A stretch of DNA of 9,021 bases from JAWOHX01 sp046484975. GTDB taxonomy: Bacteria > Bacillota > Clostridia > DUPQ01. Below, piece by piece: positions 1 through 6,253 of the stretch. The notes beneath the pieces are model-generated. The model had not been told where the DNA came from. It worked only from the letters and a program-made list of their open reading frames with translations, and did not search any database. The stretch's first letter is position 1, and every line of letters begins with the position of its first letter. The position numbers and the translations under genes are program-made. The DNA lies in NCBI GenBank assembly GCA_046484975.1, contig JAWOHX010000143.1, forward strand, positions 1 through 9,021. Reading direction: 5' to 3'.

Positions 1-24
1 ATGGGGGACCTGGGAAAAAACCTG

Positions 25-53
25 TTTACTTTCCAGCAATGCTGTGATAAAAT
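25..53 (+). promoter_or_regulatory. Promoter of rplS, extended -10 type
   Basis: A -35 hexamer TTTACT (25-30, 4 of 6 to TTGACA) is followed after exactly 17 bp by TAAAAT (48-53, 5 of 6 to TATAAT). The -10 is preceded by TGA, giving an extended -10 (TGnTAAAAT). Transcription would start near 59-60, right at the foot of the folded leader described next. This fits a sigma-A type housekeeping promoter driving rplS separately from whatever lies upstream. Confidence 0.65.
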
Positions 54-57
54 GTCA

Positions 58-118
58 TTCGTGCTTTTTATCAGGCGGTCCACTGCAAATGATGCATGAA
101 CGCTTTTATGAAGGGAGG
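58..118 (+). ncRNA. Probable ribosomal protein L19 leader (cis-regulatory RNA)
   Basis: The short 5' UTR of rplS can fold into a three-step stem. Bases 58-64 pair with 94-100 (7 bp, one G-U), 70-73 pair with 90-93, and 75-78 pair with 83-86 around a TCCA loop. A one-sided T5 bulge (65-69) separates the first two helices. The Shine-Dalgarno GGGAGG (113-118) lies just beyond the stem. Position, size and shape fit the L19 leader family found upstream of rplS in Bacillota, which is thought to mediate autoregulation by r-protein binding. The pairing is visible here; the family assignment is from memory and would need a covariance-model search. Confidence 0.65.
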
Positions 119-127
119 AAATAGCAA

Positions 128-478
128 ATGGACATCATGAAGACAATTGAACAGGAACAGATCAGAACCGACCTTCCAAAGCTTGAGATTGGGGACTATG
201 TCAAAGTGAACCTGAAGGTCAAGGAAGGGAACCGTGAAAGGATCCAGACATTCGAAGGAACGGTCATCGCCAAGAAGGGGACGGGTCTCACGGAGACATT
301 CACCGTCAGGAGACTCTCATACGGCGTAGGGGTGGAAAGAATCATTCCTGTGAATTCACTTAAAATCGCCAGCGTCCAGGTCGTCAGAAAAGGTCAGGTC
401 AGAAGGGCAAAATTGTATTATCTGCGTGACAGGATCGGAAAATCCGCAAGGATCAAAGAAAAAATCGTTACAAAGTAA
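128..478 (+). CDS. rplS: 50S ribosomal protein L19
   Basis: This is the 116-residue L19 protein of the large ribosomal subunit, located at the 30S-50S interface. The family core is clear: GNRERIQTFEGTVI at about residues 34-47, ETFTVRRLSYGVGVER at about 56-71, and VRRAKLYYLRDRIGKSARIKE at about 91-111. Length matches the usual 114-120 residues. The ATG at 128 is chosen because GGGAGG (113-118) ends 9 nt upstream; the in-frame ATG at 137 would be about 18 nt away. It has its own promoter, leader and terminator, so it is largely transcribed as a single-gene unit even though it heads a conserved cluster. Confidence 0.98.
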   Translation: MDIMKTIEQEQIRTDLPKLEIGDYVKVNLKVKEGNRERIQTFEGTVIAKKGTGLTETFTVRRLSYGVGVERIIPVNSLKIASVQVVRKGQVRRAKLYYLRDRIGKSARIKEKIVTK

Positions 479-479
479 C

Positions 480-513
480 ATAAAAGGGACATAAAAAGTC
501 CCTTTTATAATAT
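480..513 (+). terminator. Intrinsic terminator after rplS
   Basis: Bases 480-490 (ATAAAAGGGAC) pair perfectly with 498-508 (GTCCCTTTTAT) over 11 bp around a 7-nt A-rich loop, and the descending arm is U-rich and runs into TATAATATT. It begins one base after the rplS stop and ends about 18 nt before lepB. It should end most rplS transcripts, so lepB and downstream genes would depend on readthrough or another promoter. Confidence 0.85.
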
Positions 514-526
514 TAAGGGTGAAAAC

Positions 527-1126
527 ATGACAAAAAACATATTGAGGGAAATCCTGCAATGGGTACAGGCCATCGTCATCGCCATTGTCATCGCTATTTT
601 GATACGGGGATTCCTGTTCGAACCTGTCATCGTGGACGGGTCTTCCATGCAGACCACCCTTCAGCACAAGGACAGGGTCATCCTGAATAAAATCACCCTT
701 GCTTTCAATGACATCGAGAGGGGAGATATCGTTGTGCTTGAGATCAATGCCCCGGAATTCAGGTTCTTCAAGTTTCTCAATGGCAGCGATCTTGCGAAAA
801 AGCTTCTTCCGACATTCACCGAGGTGGACTATATCAAAAGAGTCGTTGCCATAGGCGGGGATGTGATTGACATCAAGGACAATCACCTGTACATCAACGG
901 GACGCGTCAGGAGGAGGAATATATCAAATTCCCGAATTCCACCCGCGGTGGTGCCACCCAGATGCCCCACACCGTACCGGAAGACCACTATTTCGTCATG
1001 GGGGACAATCGCACCGACAGCCAGGACAGCCGGGTGTTCGGTTCAGTCCCGAAGGACAAGATCATTGGAAAAACCATCCTGCGGATATGGCCTTTGGATA
1101 AGTTTGGGAAAATAGACCGGAGATGA
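527..1126 (+). CDS. lepB: Type I signal peptidase
   Basis: Membrane-bound serine protease that cleaves signal peptides from Sec and Tat exported pre-proteins on the outer face of the membrane. The 199 residues show one N-terminal membrane helix (about 13-31), as in Gram-positive Sip-type enzymes. Family boxes follow in order: the catalytic serine S40 in SSMQTTL, RGDIVVL at 65-71, the general-base lysine K104 in YIKRVVAIGGD, and GDNRTDSQDSR at 159-169. Two oddities stand out: the usual proline of SMxPTL is threonine (T43), and about 30 residues separate the RGDIVV and YIKRV boxes, longer than I expect for the family. ATG 527 is preceded by AAGGGTG (515-521). It lies just past the rplS terminator and 10 bp before rbgA. 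Confidence 0.95.
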   Translation: MTKNILREILQWVQAIVIAIVIAILIRGFLFEPVIVDGSSMQTTLQHKDRVILNKITLAFNDIERGDIVVLEINAPEFRFFKFLNGSDLAKKLLPTFTEVDYIKRVVAIGGDVIDIKDNHLYINGTRQEEEYIKFPNSTRGGATQMPHTVPEDHYFVMGDNRTDSQDSRVFGSVPKDKIIGKTILRIWPLDKFGKIDRR

Positions 1127-1136
1127 GAGTCTGATC

Positions 1137-1979
1137 ATGGATATTCAATGGTATCCCGGTCATATGGCAAAAACAAGAAAGCTGCTCCTTGAGAATGTCA
1201 CTCTGGTTGACATCATCATAGAGCTTCTTGATGCCAGAATTCCCAAAAGCAGCCAGAATCCGGACTTCGAATCCATCTTCAACCAGAAAAAAAGAATCAA
1301 GGCCCTCAATAAGTCAGACCTTGCAGACCGTGAGGTCCTGAACCTTTGGAAACAATCTTACAAGGCACAGGGTATCGCTTGCGTTTTCATCAACAGTTCC
1401 ACCGGGACGGGATTCAAGGAATTATTGTCCGAGATGGAGCACATGTTAAAGGAAAAGTTCGAAAGGGATGCCAAACGGGGAATCCGGAAAAGGCCTATCC
1501 GGGCTATGGTGGTGGGAATCCCCAACGTGGGGAAATCCACGTTCATCAACAAGATATGTGGCAGGGCAAGCACGAAAACCGGGGACAAACCCGGCGTGAC
1601 GAAGAGCAAGCAATGGATCCGTCTCGACAGCCATATCCATCTTCTTGACACGCCGGGCATCCTGTGGCCCAAGTTCGAGTATGATGAGACAGGGTACAAC
1701 CTGGCATTCACAGGAGCCATCAAGGATGAGATCATGGACACCCAGGGATTGGCTGAGAAACTGCTGGACAAACTGAAAACGGACTATATGGGCAACATCA
1801 TGGAACGATACCGTGTATCCATGGAAGGCAAAAACGGAAGGGAAATGCTGGAAGCCATCGCCTTCGAGCGGAACTACCTTCTCAAGCAGGGTCAGCCGGA
1901 CCTGTTCAAAACATCACAAATCCTTCTGGATGAGTTCAGGGGCGGCAGAATGGGTGCCATTTCCCTGGAAAGACCATGA
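1137..1979 (+). CDS. rbgA: Ribosome biogenesis GTPase RbgA (YlqF)
   Basis: Circularly permuted GTPase needed for a late step of 50S subunit assembly in Bacillota. The G motifs appear in permuted order: G4 NKSD at 58-61, G5-like NSSTG at 86-90, G1 GIPNVGKST at 127-135, a likely G2 in KPGVT at 151-155, and G3 DTPG at 171-174. The N-terminus IQWYPGHMAK and the ILWPKF and FTGAIKD segments after G3 are family hallmarks. A C-terminal helical, RNA-binding (ANTAR-like) domain follows from about 205. The 280 residues match the family length. It starts 10 bp after lepB; the purine-rich tract 1119-1128, spanning the lepB stop, is the likely ribosome binding site. It stops one base before rnhB starts, so lepB, rbgA and rnhB are likely co-transcribed and coupled. 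Confidence 0.97.
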   Translation: MDIQWYPGHMAKTRKLLLENVTLVDIIIELLDARIPKSSQNPDFESIFNQKKRIKALNKSDLADREVLNLWKQSYKAQGIACVFINSSTGTGFKELLSEMEHMLKEKFERDAKRGIRKRPIRAMVVGIPNVGKSTFINKICGRASTKTGDKPGVTKSKQWIRLDSHIHLLDTPGILWPKFEYDETGYNLAFTGAIKDEIMDTQGLAEKLLDKLKTDYMGNIMERYRVSMEGKNGREMLEAIAFERNYLLKQGQPDLFKTSQILLDEFRGGRMGAISLERP

Positions 1980-1980
1980 C

Positions 1981-2712
1981 ATGAAAATATCCGAGCTGAA
2001 AAACAACATACAGGGGATGTGCATCCCGGAAGCGCTGGCGTATGCCAGGGGATTCAGGGACAGCCTGGACATATCCAGTCTTTTGGCGCGGATCGAAAAA
2101 GAGCAGGAGCGTCTCAGGCGTCTTAGCCGGTACGAAACCGCCCTGTATGCAGTCGGTGTCCAAAGCATCGCCGGGATTGACGAGGCGGGGCGTGGGCCCC
2201 TTGCAGGCCCTGTATCTGCGGCAGCCGTGATATTGAAACCCGGATGCATGTTGTTTGGCATCGACGACTCCAAGAAATTAACCCCGAAGAAACGGGACAT
2301 CCTGTATGAGGCCATCCTCAGGGAATGCATCTGTCATTGCGTTGTGCTCGTGGATAACCTGATGGTGGATGCGATGAACATCCACGAGGCTGCCAAAAAA
2401 GCCATGTGCGATGCCGTGAAGGGCCTGTCCATGGTTCCTGACCATCTGCTCATCGATGCGGTGGAACTGAAGGACCTGCCATTCAACCAGACTCCCCTGA
2501 TCAAGGGGGATTCCCTGAGCGTCTCCATCGCCGCAGCCTCCATCCTTGCAAAGGTGACCAGGGACAGGGTCATGGACGCATTTCATATCCAATATCCACA
2601 CTACAATTTCCTGTCCAATAAGGGATATGGGACGAAGGAACACATGGAAGCCATCAAGAGATATGGATTGACTCCGATTCACAGGACAACTTTCGTGAAA
2701 AATATTGTATAA
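1981..2712 (+). CDS. rnhB: Ribonuclease HII
   Basis: Endonuclease that nicks RNA in RNA/DNA hybrids, including single ribonucleotides misinserted in DNA. The 243 residues carry the type II signature AGIDEAGRGPLAGPV (64-78) with D67 and E68, DSKKL (96-100), D159 in LLIDAV, D195 in KVTRDR and the NKGYGT motif (213-218) with active-site Y216. Together these give the full four-carboxylate metal site. A charged helical N-terminal extension of about 60 residues precedes the catalytic domain, as in other Bacillota RnhB proteins. The frame is open upstream to 1813, but that stretch overlaps rbgA; ATG 1981 lies one base after the rbgA stop, with GGAAAG (1967-1972) as a modest ribosome binding site. 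Confidence 0.96.
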   Translation: MKISELKNNIQGMCIPEALAYARGFRDSLDISSLLARIEKEQERLRRLSRYETALYAVGVQSIAGIDEAGRGPLAGPVSAAAVILKPGCMLFGIDDSKKLTPKKRDILYEAILRECICHCVVLVDNLMVDAMNIHEAAKKAMCDAVKGLSMVPDHLLIDAVELKDLPFNQTPLIKGDSLSVSIAAASILAKVTRDRVMDAFHIQYPHYNFLSNKGYGTKEHMEAIKRYGLTPIHRTTFVKNIV

Positions 2713-2713
2713 T
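2708..2713 (+). promoter_or_regulatory. Possible -10 element ahead of the aminotransferase
   Basis: A perfect TATAAT overlaps the rnhB stop codon, and transcription from it would begin near 2720, just before the AAGGAG ribosome binding site. No convincing -35 is present 16-18 bp upstream and there is no TGn extension, so this may be chance in an AT-rich junction. It is listed because the function of the genes changes here from rnhB to amino acid and purine metabolism. Confidence 0.25.
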
Positions 2714-2723
2714 AGGAAATAAA

Positions 2724-2729
2724 AAGGAG
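2724..2729 (+). promoter_or_regulatory. Ribosome binding site that decides the aminotransferase start
   Basis: AAGGAG ends 10 nt before ATG 2740. An in-frame TTG at 2731 is only 1 nt from it and cannot be served by it, so ATG 2740 is the start. Confidence 0.85.
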
Positions 2730-2739
2730 ATTGACATTG

Positions 2740-4008
2740 ATGGATTCCCCCGGATTGAAAGCAAGACTGATCGAACAATATCTGAAATTAACAACCCAGG
2801 AACTGAAGCTGGACATGTCCAGAGGAAAACCAAACAAGGAGCAGCTGGACATCACCGCAGGGCTGTTCAACGACATCGCCGTCTATTTCAACCGCATCAA
2901 CAAGGAGAAGTTCGACACAGGCAACTACGGGCTTCTCCAGGGCATTGTGGAAATGAAGGAAATTTTCTCAGAGCTCCTGGATGTTCCCCCGGAGAACATC
3001 ATCGTGGGAGGAAATTCAAGCCTGAACCTCATGTACGACATGATGAGCCATCTGATGCTCTTCGGCAACCAGAGCAGTACGCAACCATGGTGCAGGGAGG
3101 AAAAAGTGAGGTTCCTTTGTCCCGTCCCCGGGTATGACCGTCATTTTGCCATATGCGAGTTCCTGGGCATGGAACTGTTGCCCGTCCCCATGACTAAGAC
3201 GGGACCGGACATGGACCTGGTGGAGGACATCGTATCCCGGGATGCCAGCGTCAAGGGGATATGGTGCGTACCCAAATACAGCAATCCGGACGGGATATCC
3301 TATTCGGACGAGACCATCAGACGCCTGGCTTCCATGGATGCGATGGCGAAGGATTTTCGGATTTTCTGTGACAACGCCTACCTGGTGCACCACCTGTATG
3401 AGAATGACCAGGATGAGATCCTGAACATATTGGATGAATGCGAAAAAGCCGGAAACCCTGACAGGGTATATGTGTTCACCAGCACTTCCAAGATTTCCTT
3501 CCCTGGCAGCGGCATTTCCGCCCTTGCGGCTTCTCCTGGAAACATCAGGAACATCCTCAACAGGCTCCAGTACCAGACCATCGGGTACAACAAGCTGAAC
3601 ATGCTCATCCATGCCAGGGCATTGAAAAACAAAAAAAACATCGAAGGCCACATGTCCGCTCTGGCTGAAGTGCTCAGGCCAAAATTCGAAATCGTCATCC
3701 AGGCTTTTGAAAAAGAACTGCAGGATTTGGATTTCTGCAGCTGGAACGCACCGAAAGGTGGTTATTTCATCAGCTTCTTCACATTGGAGGGATGCGCAAA
3801 ACGGACAGTGGCGCTTTGTGAGAAGGCCGGGGTGAAGATGACCCCGGCCGGAGCCACCCATCCCTATGGGAAAGACCCACTGGACAGCAACATCAGGATT
3901 GCACCGACGTTTCCTTCGGATGAAGAGTTGAAAAAAGCCATGGAGGTATTCTGTCTTTGCGTCAGAATCGCCGCCATGGAAAAGATGAATGGAGAGGATT
4001 GGGTATGA
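2740..4008 (+). CDS. Atypical aspartate aminotransferase (PF12897-type, fold type I PLP enzyme)
   Basis: Predicted PLP enzyme that moves the amino group between aspartate/oxaloacetate and glutamate/2-oxoglutarate. The 422 residues match the distinctive subgroup typified by Corynebacterium glutamicum AspT rather than classic AspC. Evidence is LDMSRGKP at 24-31, GNYGLLQG at 61-68, VPGYDRHFAICE at 129-140, KGIWCVPKYSNPDG at 172-185 (cofactor and substrate Asn N182), DNAYLVHHL at 211-219 (D211 for the PLP ring nitrogen), the Schiff-base lysine K251 in TSTSKISFPGSG, and R386 in NIRIAPT for the substrate carboxylate. All key residues are present. No signal peptide is seen, so it is cytosolic. It lies 27 bp after rnhB, and its stop overlaps the purB start in ATGA. 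Aspartate specificity is inferred from the family. Confidence 0.88.
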   Translation: MDSPGLKARLIEQYLKLTTQELKLDMSRGKPNKEQLDITAGLFNDIAVYFNRINKEKFDTGNYGLLQGIVEMKEIFSELLDVPPENIIVGGNSSLNLMYDMMSHLMLFGNQSSTQPWCREEKVRFLCPVPGYDRHFAICEFLGMELLPVPMTKTGPDMDLVEDIVSRDASVKGIWCVPKYSNPDGISYSDETIRRLASMDAMAKDFRIFCDNAYLVHHLYENDQDEILNILDECEKAGNPDRVYVFTSTSKISFPGSGISALAASPGNIRNILNRLQYQTIGYNKLNMLIHARALKNKKNIEGHMSALAEVLRPKFEIVIQAFEKELQDLDFCSWNAPKGGYFISFFTLEGCAKRTVALCEKAGVKMTPAGATHPYGKDPLDSNIRIAPTFPSDEELKKAMEVFCLCVRIAAMEKMNGEDWV

Positions 4009-5432
4009 ACGACCGTTATATCAGCCCGTTTTCAACCAGGTATGCATCGGACGAGATGCAAGCATTGTTCTCCGAGGACCACAAATTCAGGACCTGGAGA
4101 AGGCTCTGGATCATTCTTGCAAAGGTTCAGAAGGAACTGGGACTGAACATCACGGATGAGCAGATCCGCGAACTGGAAGCGAAGGCGGATGACATCAACC
4201 ATGAGGACGCCCGCAGGATTGAGAAGGAAAACAGGCATGATGTCATGAGCCATATCATGGCCTATGGCCTGCAATGCCCCTTGGCAAAGGGAATCATCCA
4301 TCTTGGCGCCACCTCCTGCTTTGTGGGAGACAACACGGACATCCTCATCATGCGGGATGCGCTGGGAATTGTCCAAAAGAAAATCCAGGAAGTCATCAGG
4401 AACCTGGCGGATTTCGCCATGGAGCACCGGGGGTTGCCGACTTTGGGCTATACCCATTTTCAGCCGGCTCAACTGGTCACGGTGGGGAAGAGGGCGACCC
4501 TTTGGCTGCAGGACCTGATGTTGGATCTGGAGGAACTGGATTTCATATGCAAGACTATCAGGCCGAGGGGGGCCAAGGGAACCACCGGGACCCAGGCCAG
4601 TTTTCTGTCACTCTTCGACAATGATCATGAGAAAGTGAAGAGATTGGACCAGATGGTCGCAGAGGAAATGGGATTCAAGGAATCATTCCCTGTCACGGGA
4701 CAGACCTATCCCAGGAAGATGGATGCAAGAATCCTCAACGGGCTCTCACAGGTGGCCATCAGTGCGCATAAATTCGCCAATGACATACGGCTCCTGCAGA
4801 ACCTCAAGGAGATTGAGGAACCGTTTGAAAAGAACCAGGTGGGTTCCTCCGCCATGGCATACAAACGGAACCCCATGCGCTGCGAACGGATGACCGCACT
4901 GGCAAGATATGTCATAGCCAATGCGCTCAACCCCGCAATGACAGCCTCCGAACAATGGTTGGAGAGAACACTGGATGATTCCGCCAACAGGAGAATATCC
5001 ATTTCCGAAGGGTTTCTTGCCGTGGATGCCATCCTCAACATATACATGAACGTGAGCAGGGGACTGGTGGTTTATCCAATGGTGATCCGCAGGCATATCC
5101 TGGAGGAACTTCCTTTCATGGCCACGGAGAACATCCTCATGGAGGCAGTGAAAAGGGGAGGGGACAGGCAGGTCCTTCACGAAAGGATCCGCCTCCATTC
5201 CATGGAGGCCTCCAGGAAAGTGAAGGAGGAAGGCAAGCCCAATGATCTCATGGAACGCATCGCCAATGACACGCATTTCGGCTTCGGCGGCGGGGAACTG
5301 GATGAGATTCTGGATCCTGAAAGATTCACAGGCAGGAGCAAAATGCAGGTGGAGGAGTTCATCAGGGACCGTGTCATTCCGGCCATTGCAGGTACGTCGG
5401 GGGAGAATATCGGCGGGGAACTCAAAGTTTAG
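4005..5432 (+). CDS. purB: Adenylosuccinate lyase
   Basis: Catalyses two beta-eliminations that release fumarate: SAICAR to AICAR in de novo purine synthesis, and adenylosuccinate to AMP. The 475 residues belong to the fumarase/aspartase superfamily, in the longer form resembling the animal enzyme. Visible sites are RHDVMSH at 77-83 (H78), GATSCFVGDN at 101-110, GYTHFQPAQ at 148-156 (catalytic H151), TTGTQASF at 193-200, and the flexible signature loop GSSAMAYKRNPMRCE at 280-294 with the catalytic serine in SS (281-282). A285 occupies a position usually held by proline. Start ATG 4005 is taken over the longer open frame (to 3957) because GGAGAGGA (3991-3998) sits 6 nt upstream and the ATGA overlap with the aminotransferase implies translational coupling. 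No terminator follows before gntR. Confidence 0.95.
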   Translation: MNDRYISPFSTRYASDEMQALFSEDHKFRTWRRLWIILAKVQKELGLNITDEQIRELEAKADDINHEDARRIEKENRHDVMSHIMAYGLQCPLAKGIIHLGATSCFVGDNTDILIMRDALGIVQKKIQEVIRNLADFAMEHRGLPTLGYTHFQPAQLVTVGKRATLWLQDLMLDLEELDFICKTIRPRGAKGTTGTQASFLSLFDNDHEKVKRLDQMVAEEMGFKESFPVTGQTYPRKMDARILNGLSQVAISAHKFANDIRLLQNLKEIEEPFEKNQVGSSAMAYKRNPMRCERMTALARYVIANALNPAMTASEQWLERTLDDSANRRISISEGFLAVDAILNIYMNVSRGLVVYPMVIRRHILEELPFMATENILMEAVKRGGDRQVLHERIRLHSMEASRKVKEEGKPNDLMERIANDTHFGFGGGELDEILDPERFTGRSKMQVEEFIRDRVIPAIAGTSGENIGGELKV

Positions 5433-5461
5433 TTGAAATTATCGGTGAAGTTGTATATGAT
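5433..5461 (+). promoter_or_regulatory. Promoter of the gntR-family gene
   Basis: TTGAAA (5433-5438, 5 of 6) and TATGAT (5456-5461, 5 of 6) are separated by exactly 17 bp. The start would fall near 5468, leaving a leader of about 30 nt that contains the GGGAGG site. The -35 begins directly after the purB stop. This is the best sigma-A-like promoter in the window after that of rplS. Confidence 0.7.
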
Positions 5462-5469
5462 AATCGTAT
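5455..5469 (+). promoter_or_regulatory. Candidate operator, 15-bp near-palindrome over the -10 and start site
   Basis: ATATGAT-A-ATCGTAT is an inverted repeat with 6 of 7 positions symmetric about a central A. It covers the -10 hexamer and reaches the predicted start site, where a bound dimer would block RNA polymerase. AGTTGTAT occurs twice around it, at 5449-5456 and 5471-5478, spaced by 22 bp (about two helical turns). GntR-family dimers bind AT-rich palindromes of this size, so autorepression is a reasonable inference, not shown. Confidence 0.45.
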
Positions 5470-5483
5470 GAGTTGTATTGACA

Positions 5484-5489
5484 GGGAGG
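5484..5489 (+). promoter_or_regulatory. Ribosome binding site that decides the gntR start
   Basis: GGGAGG ends 8 nt before ATG 5498. The in-frame ATG at 5468 lies at the predicted transcription start and has no such site, so 5498 is used. Confidence 0.85.
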
Positions 5490-5497
5490 CGAAACAT

Positions 5498-6253
5498 ATG
5501 GTTGACAAGTTCAGCGATGTACCATTATACTCCCAGCTCAAGGATGAACTGATCAAATTGATCAAAGAAGGGACATACGAGCCGGGGGAATCCATTCCAT
5601 CCGAGAATGAGCTGTGTGTCATTTATTCCATGTCCAGACCCACGGTGAGACAAGCCATAGGGGAACTGGCAAACATGGGTTATCTGACGAAGATCAAAGG
5701 AAAGGGAACCTTCGTATCCGGTGCAATCAAGAAGATAAAATTCAATCATGAACGAGGTTTTCTTCATACCGTGCTGGGCTGCAATGACAAGACCGGAAGA
5801 AAAATACTGAATGTGGGGATTGTCAATGAAAGATTTCCCTGCAACGGGAAAATCATGAACGATATTTTCAAGATGGAATATATCCCCAACACGGACAACA
5901 AGTTCATTCAATCGGAAATCCTGTTCGAGGAGAAAAAAAACCTCGTCTATTCCATATCATATTTACCGGAACGATATTTCCATGATGCAGAGGAGAAGGT
6001 CAAGAGAAATGCCCTCGCCCTTGAGATCATCGGGACCAGATACCCACTGGACCCCATGCACGGGAAATGCAAGGCCTACGTCGCCACCGCCGGACATAGG
6101 GAGTCGGAGCATCTTAGAATACCTGTTGGAACGCCGGTCCTGATTATGGAAAGCACGCTGCAGGGAAGAAATGGCAGTGTGGTGGAATTCTGCACAACAT
6201 ATTACAACAGCCTTACTTCAGAACTACAGTTTTTGAAAAGCAGGGAAATCTGA
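5498..6253 (+). CDS. GntR-family transcriptional regulator, HutC subfamily (UTRA domain)
   Basis: Predicted dimeric DNA-binding regulator of 251 residues. An N-terminal winged helix-turn-helix spans about 9-74: PLYSQLKDEL at 9-18, the recognition region SENELCVIYSMSRPTVRQAI at 35-54, and the wing KIKGKGTFVS at 65-74. A short linker leads to a UTRA ligand-binding domain from about 95 to 247, whose end (GTPVLIMEST at 211-220, VVEFCTTYYNS at 228-238) follows the HutC pattern. UTRA regulators usually sense small metabolites such as sugars, sugar phosphates, amino acids or urocanate; the ligand here cannot be read from sequence. No transporter or catabolic operon is adjacent, so it looks like an orphan or distant-acting regulator, probably self-regulated through the palindrome in its promoter. 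No terminator is seen; its stop abuts that of the convergent lipoprotein gene. Confidence 0.9.
   Translation: MVDKFSDVPLYSQLKDELIKLIKEGTYEPGESIPSENELCVIYSMSRPTVRQAIGELANMGYLTKIKGKGTFVSGAIKKIKFNHERGFLHTVLGCNDKTGRKILNVGIVNERFPCNGKIMNDIFKMEYIPNTDNKFIQSEILFEEKKNLVYSISYLPERYFHDAEEKVKRNALALEIIGTRYPLDPMHGKCKAYVATAGHRESEHLRIPVGTPVLIMESTLQGRNGSVVEFCTTYYNSLTSELQFLKSREI

Noticed and set aside
1..47. Possible tail of an upstream gene (frame 3 is open to a TGA at 45-47; the other two plus frames are also open)
   Set aside because: About 15 codons with no recognisable C-terminus, no frame preferred, and overlap with the rplS promoter. I cannot support a gene call.
506..511. TATAAT before lepB as a promoter
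   Set aside because: It is part of the terminator tail, has no -35 at 16-18 bp, and would start transcription at the lepB ribosome binding site.
356..988. 210-codon minus-strand open frame
   Set aside because: Lies antisense to rplS and lepB, both clearly coding; no ribosome binding site and no family-like sequence.
1813..1980. N-terminal extension of rnhB
   Set aside because: The extra 56 codons overlap the rbgA C-terminus in another frame and do not resemble RNase HII; ATG 1981 fits family length.
3016..3861. 281-codon minus-strand open frame
   Set aside because: Antisense to the aminotransferase, whose catalytic motifs are all on the plus strand; the composition is that of a mirror frame (His/Val/Gln rich).
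4746..5276. 176-codon minus-strand open frame
   Set aside because: Fully antisense to purB, with no start signal or recognisable domain.
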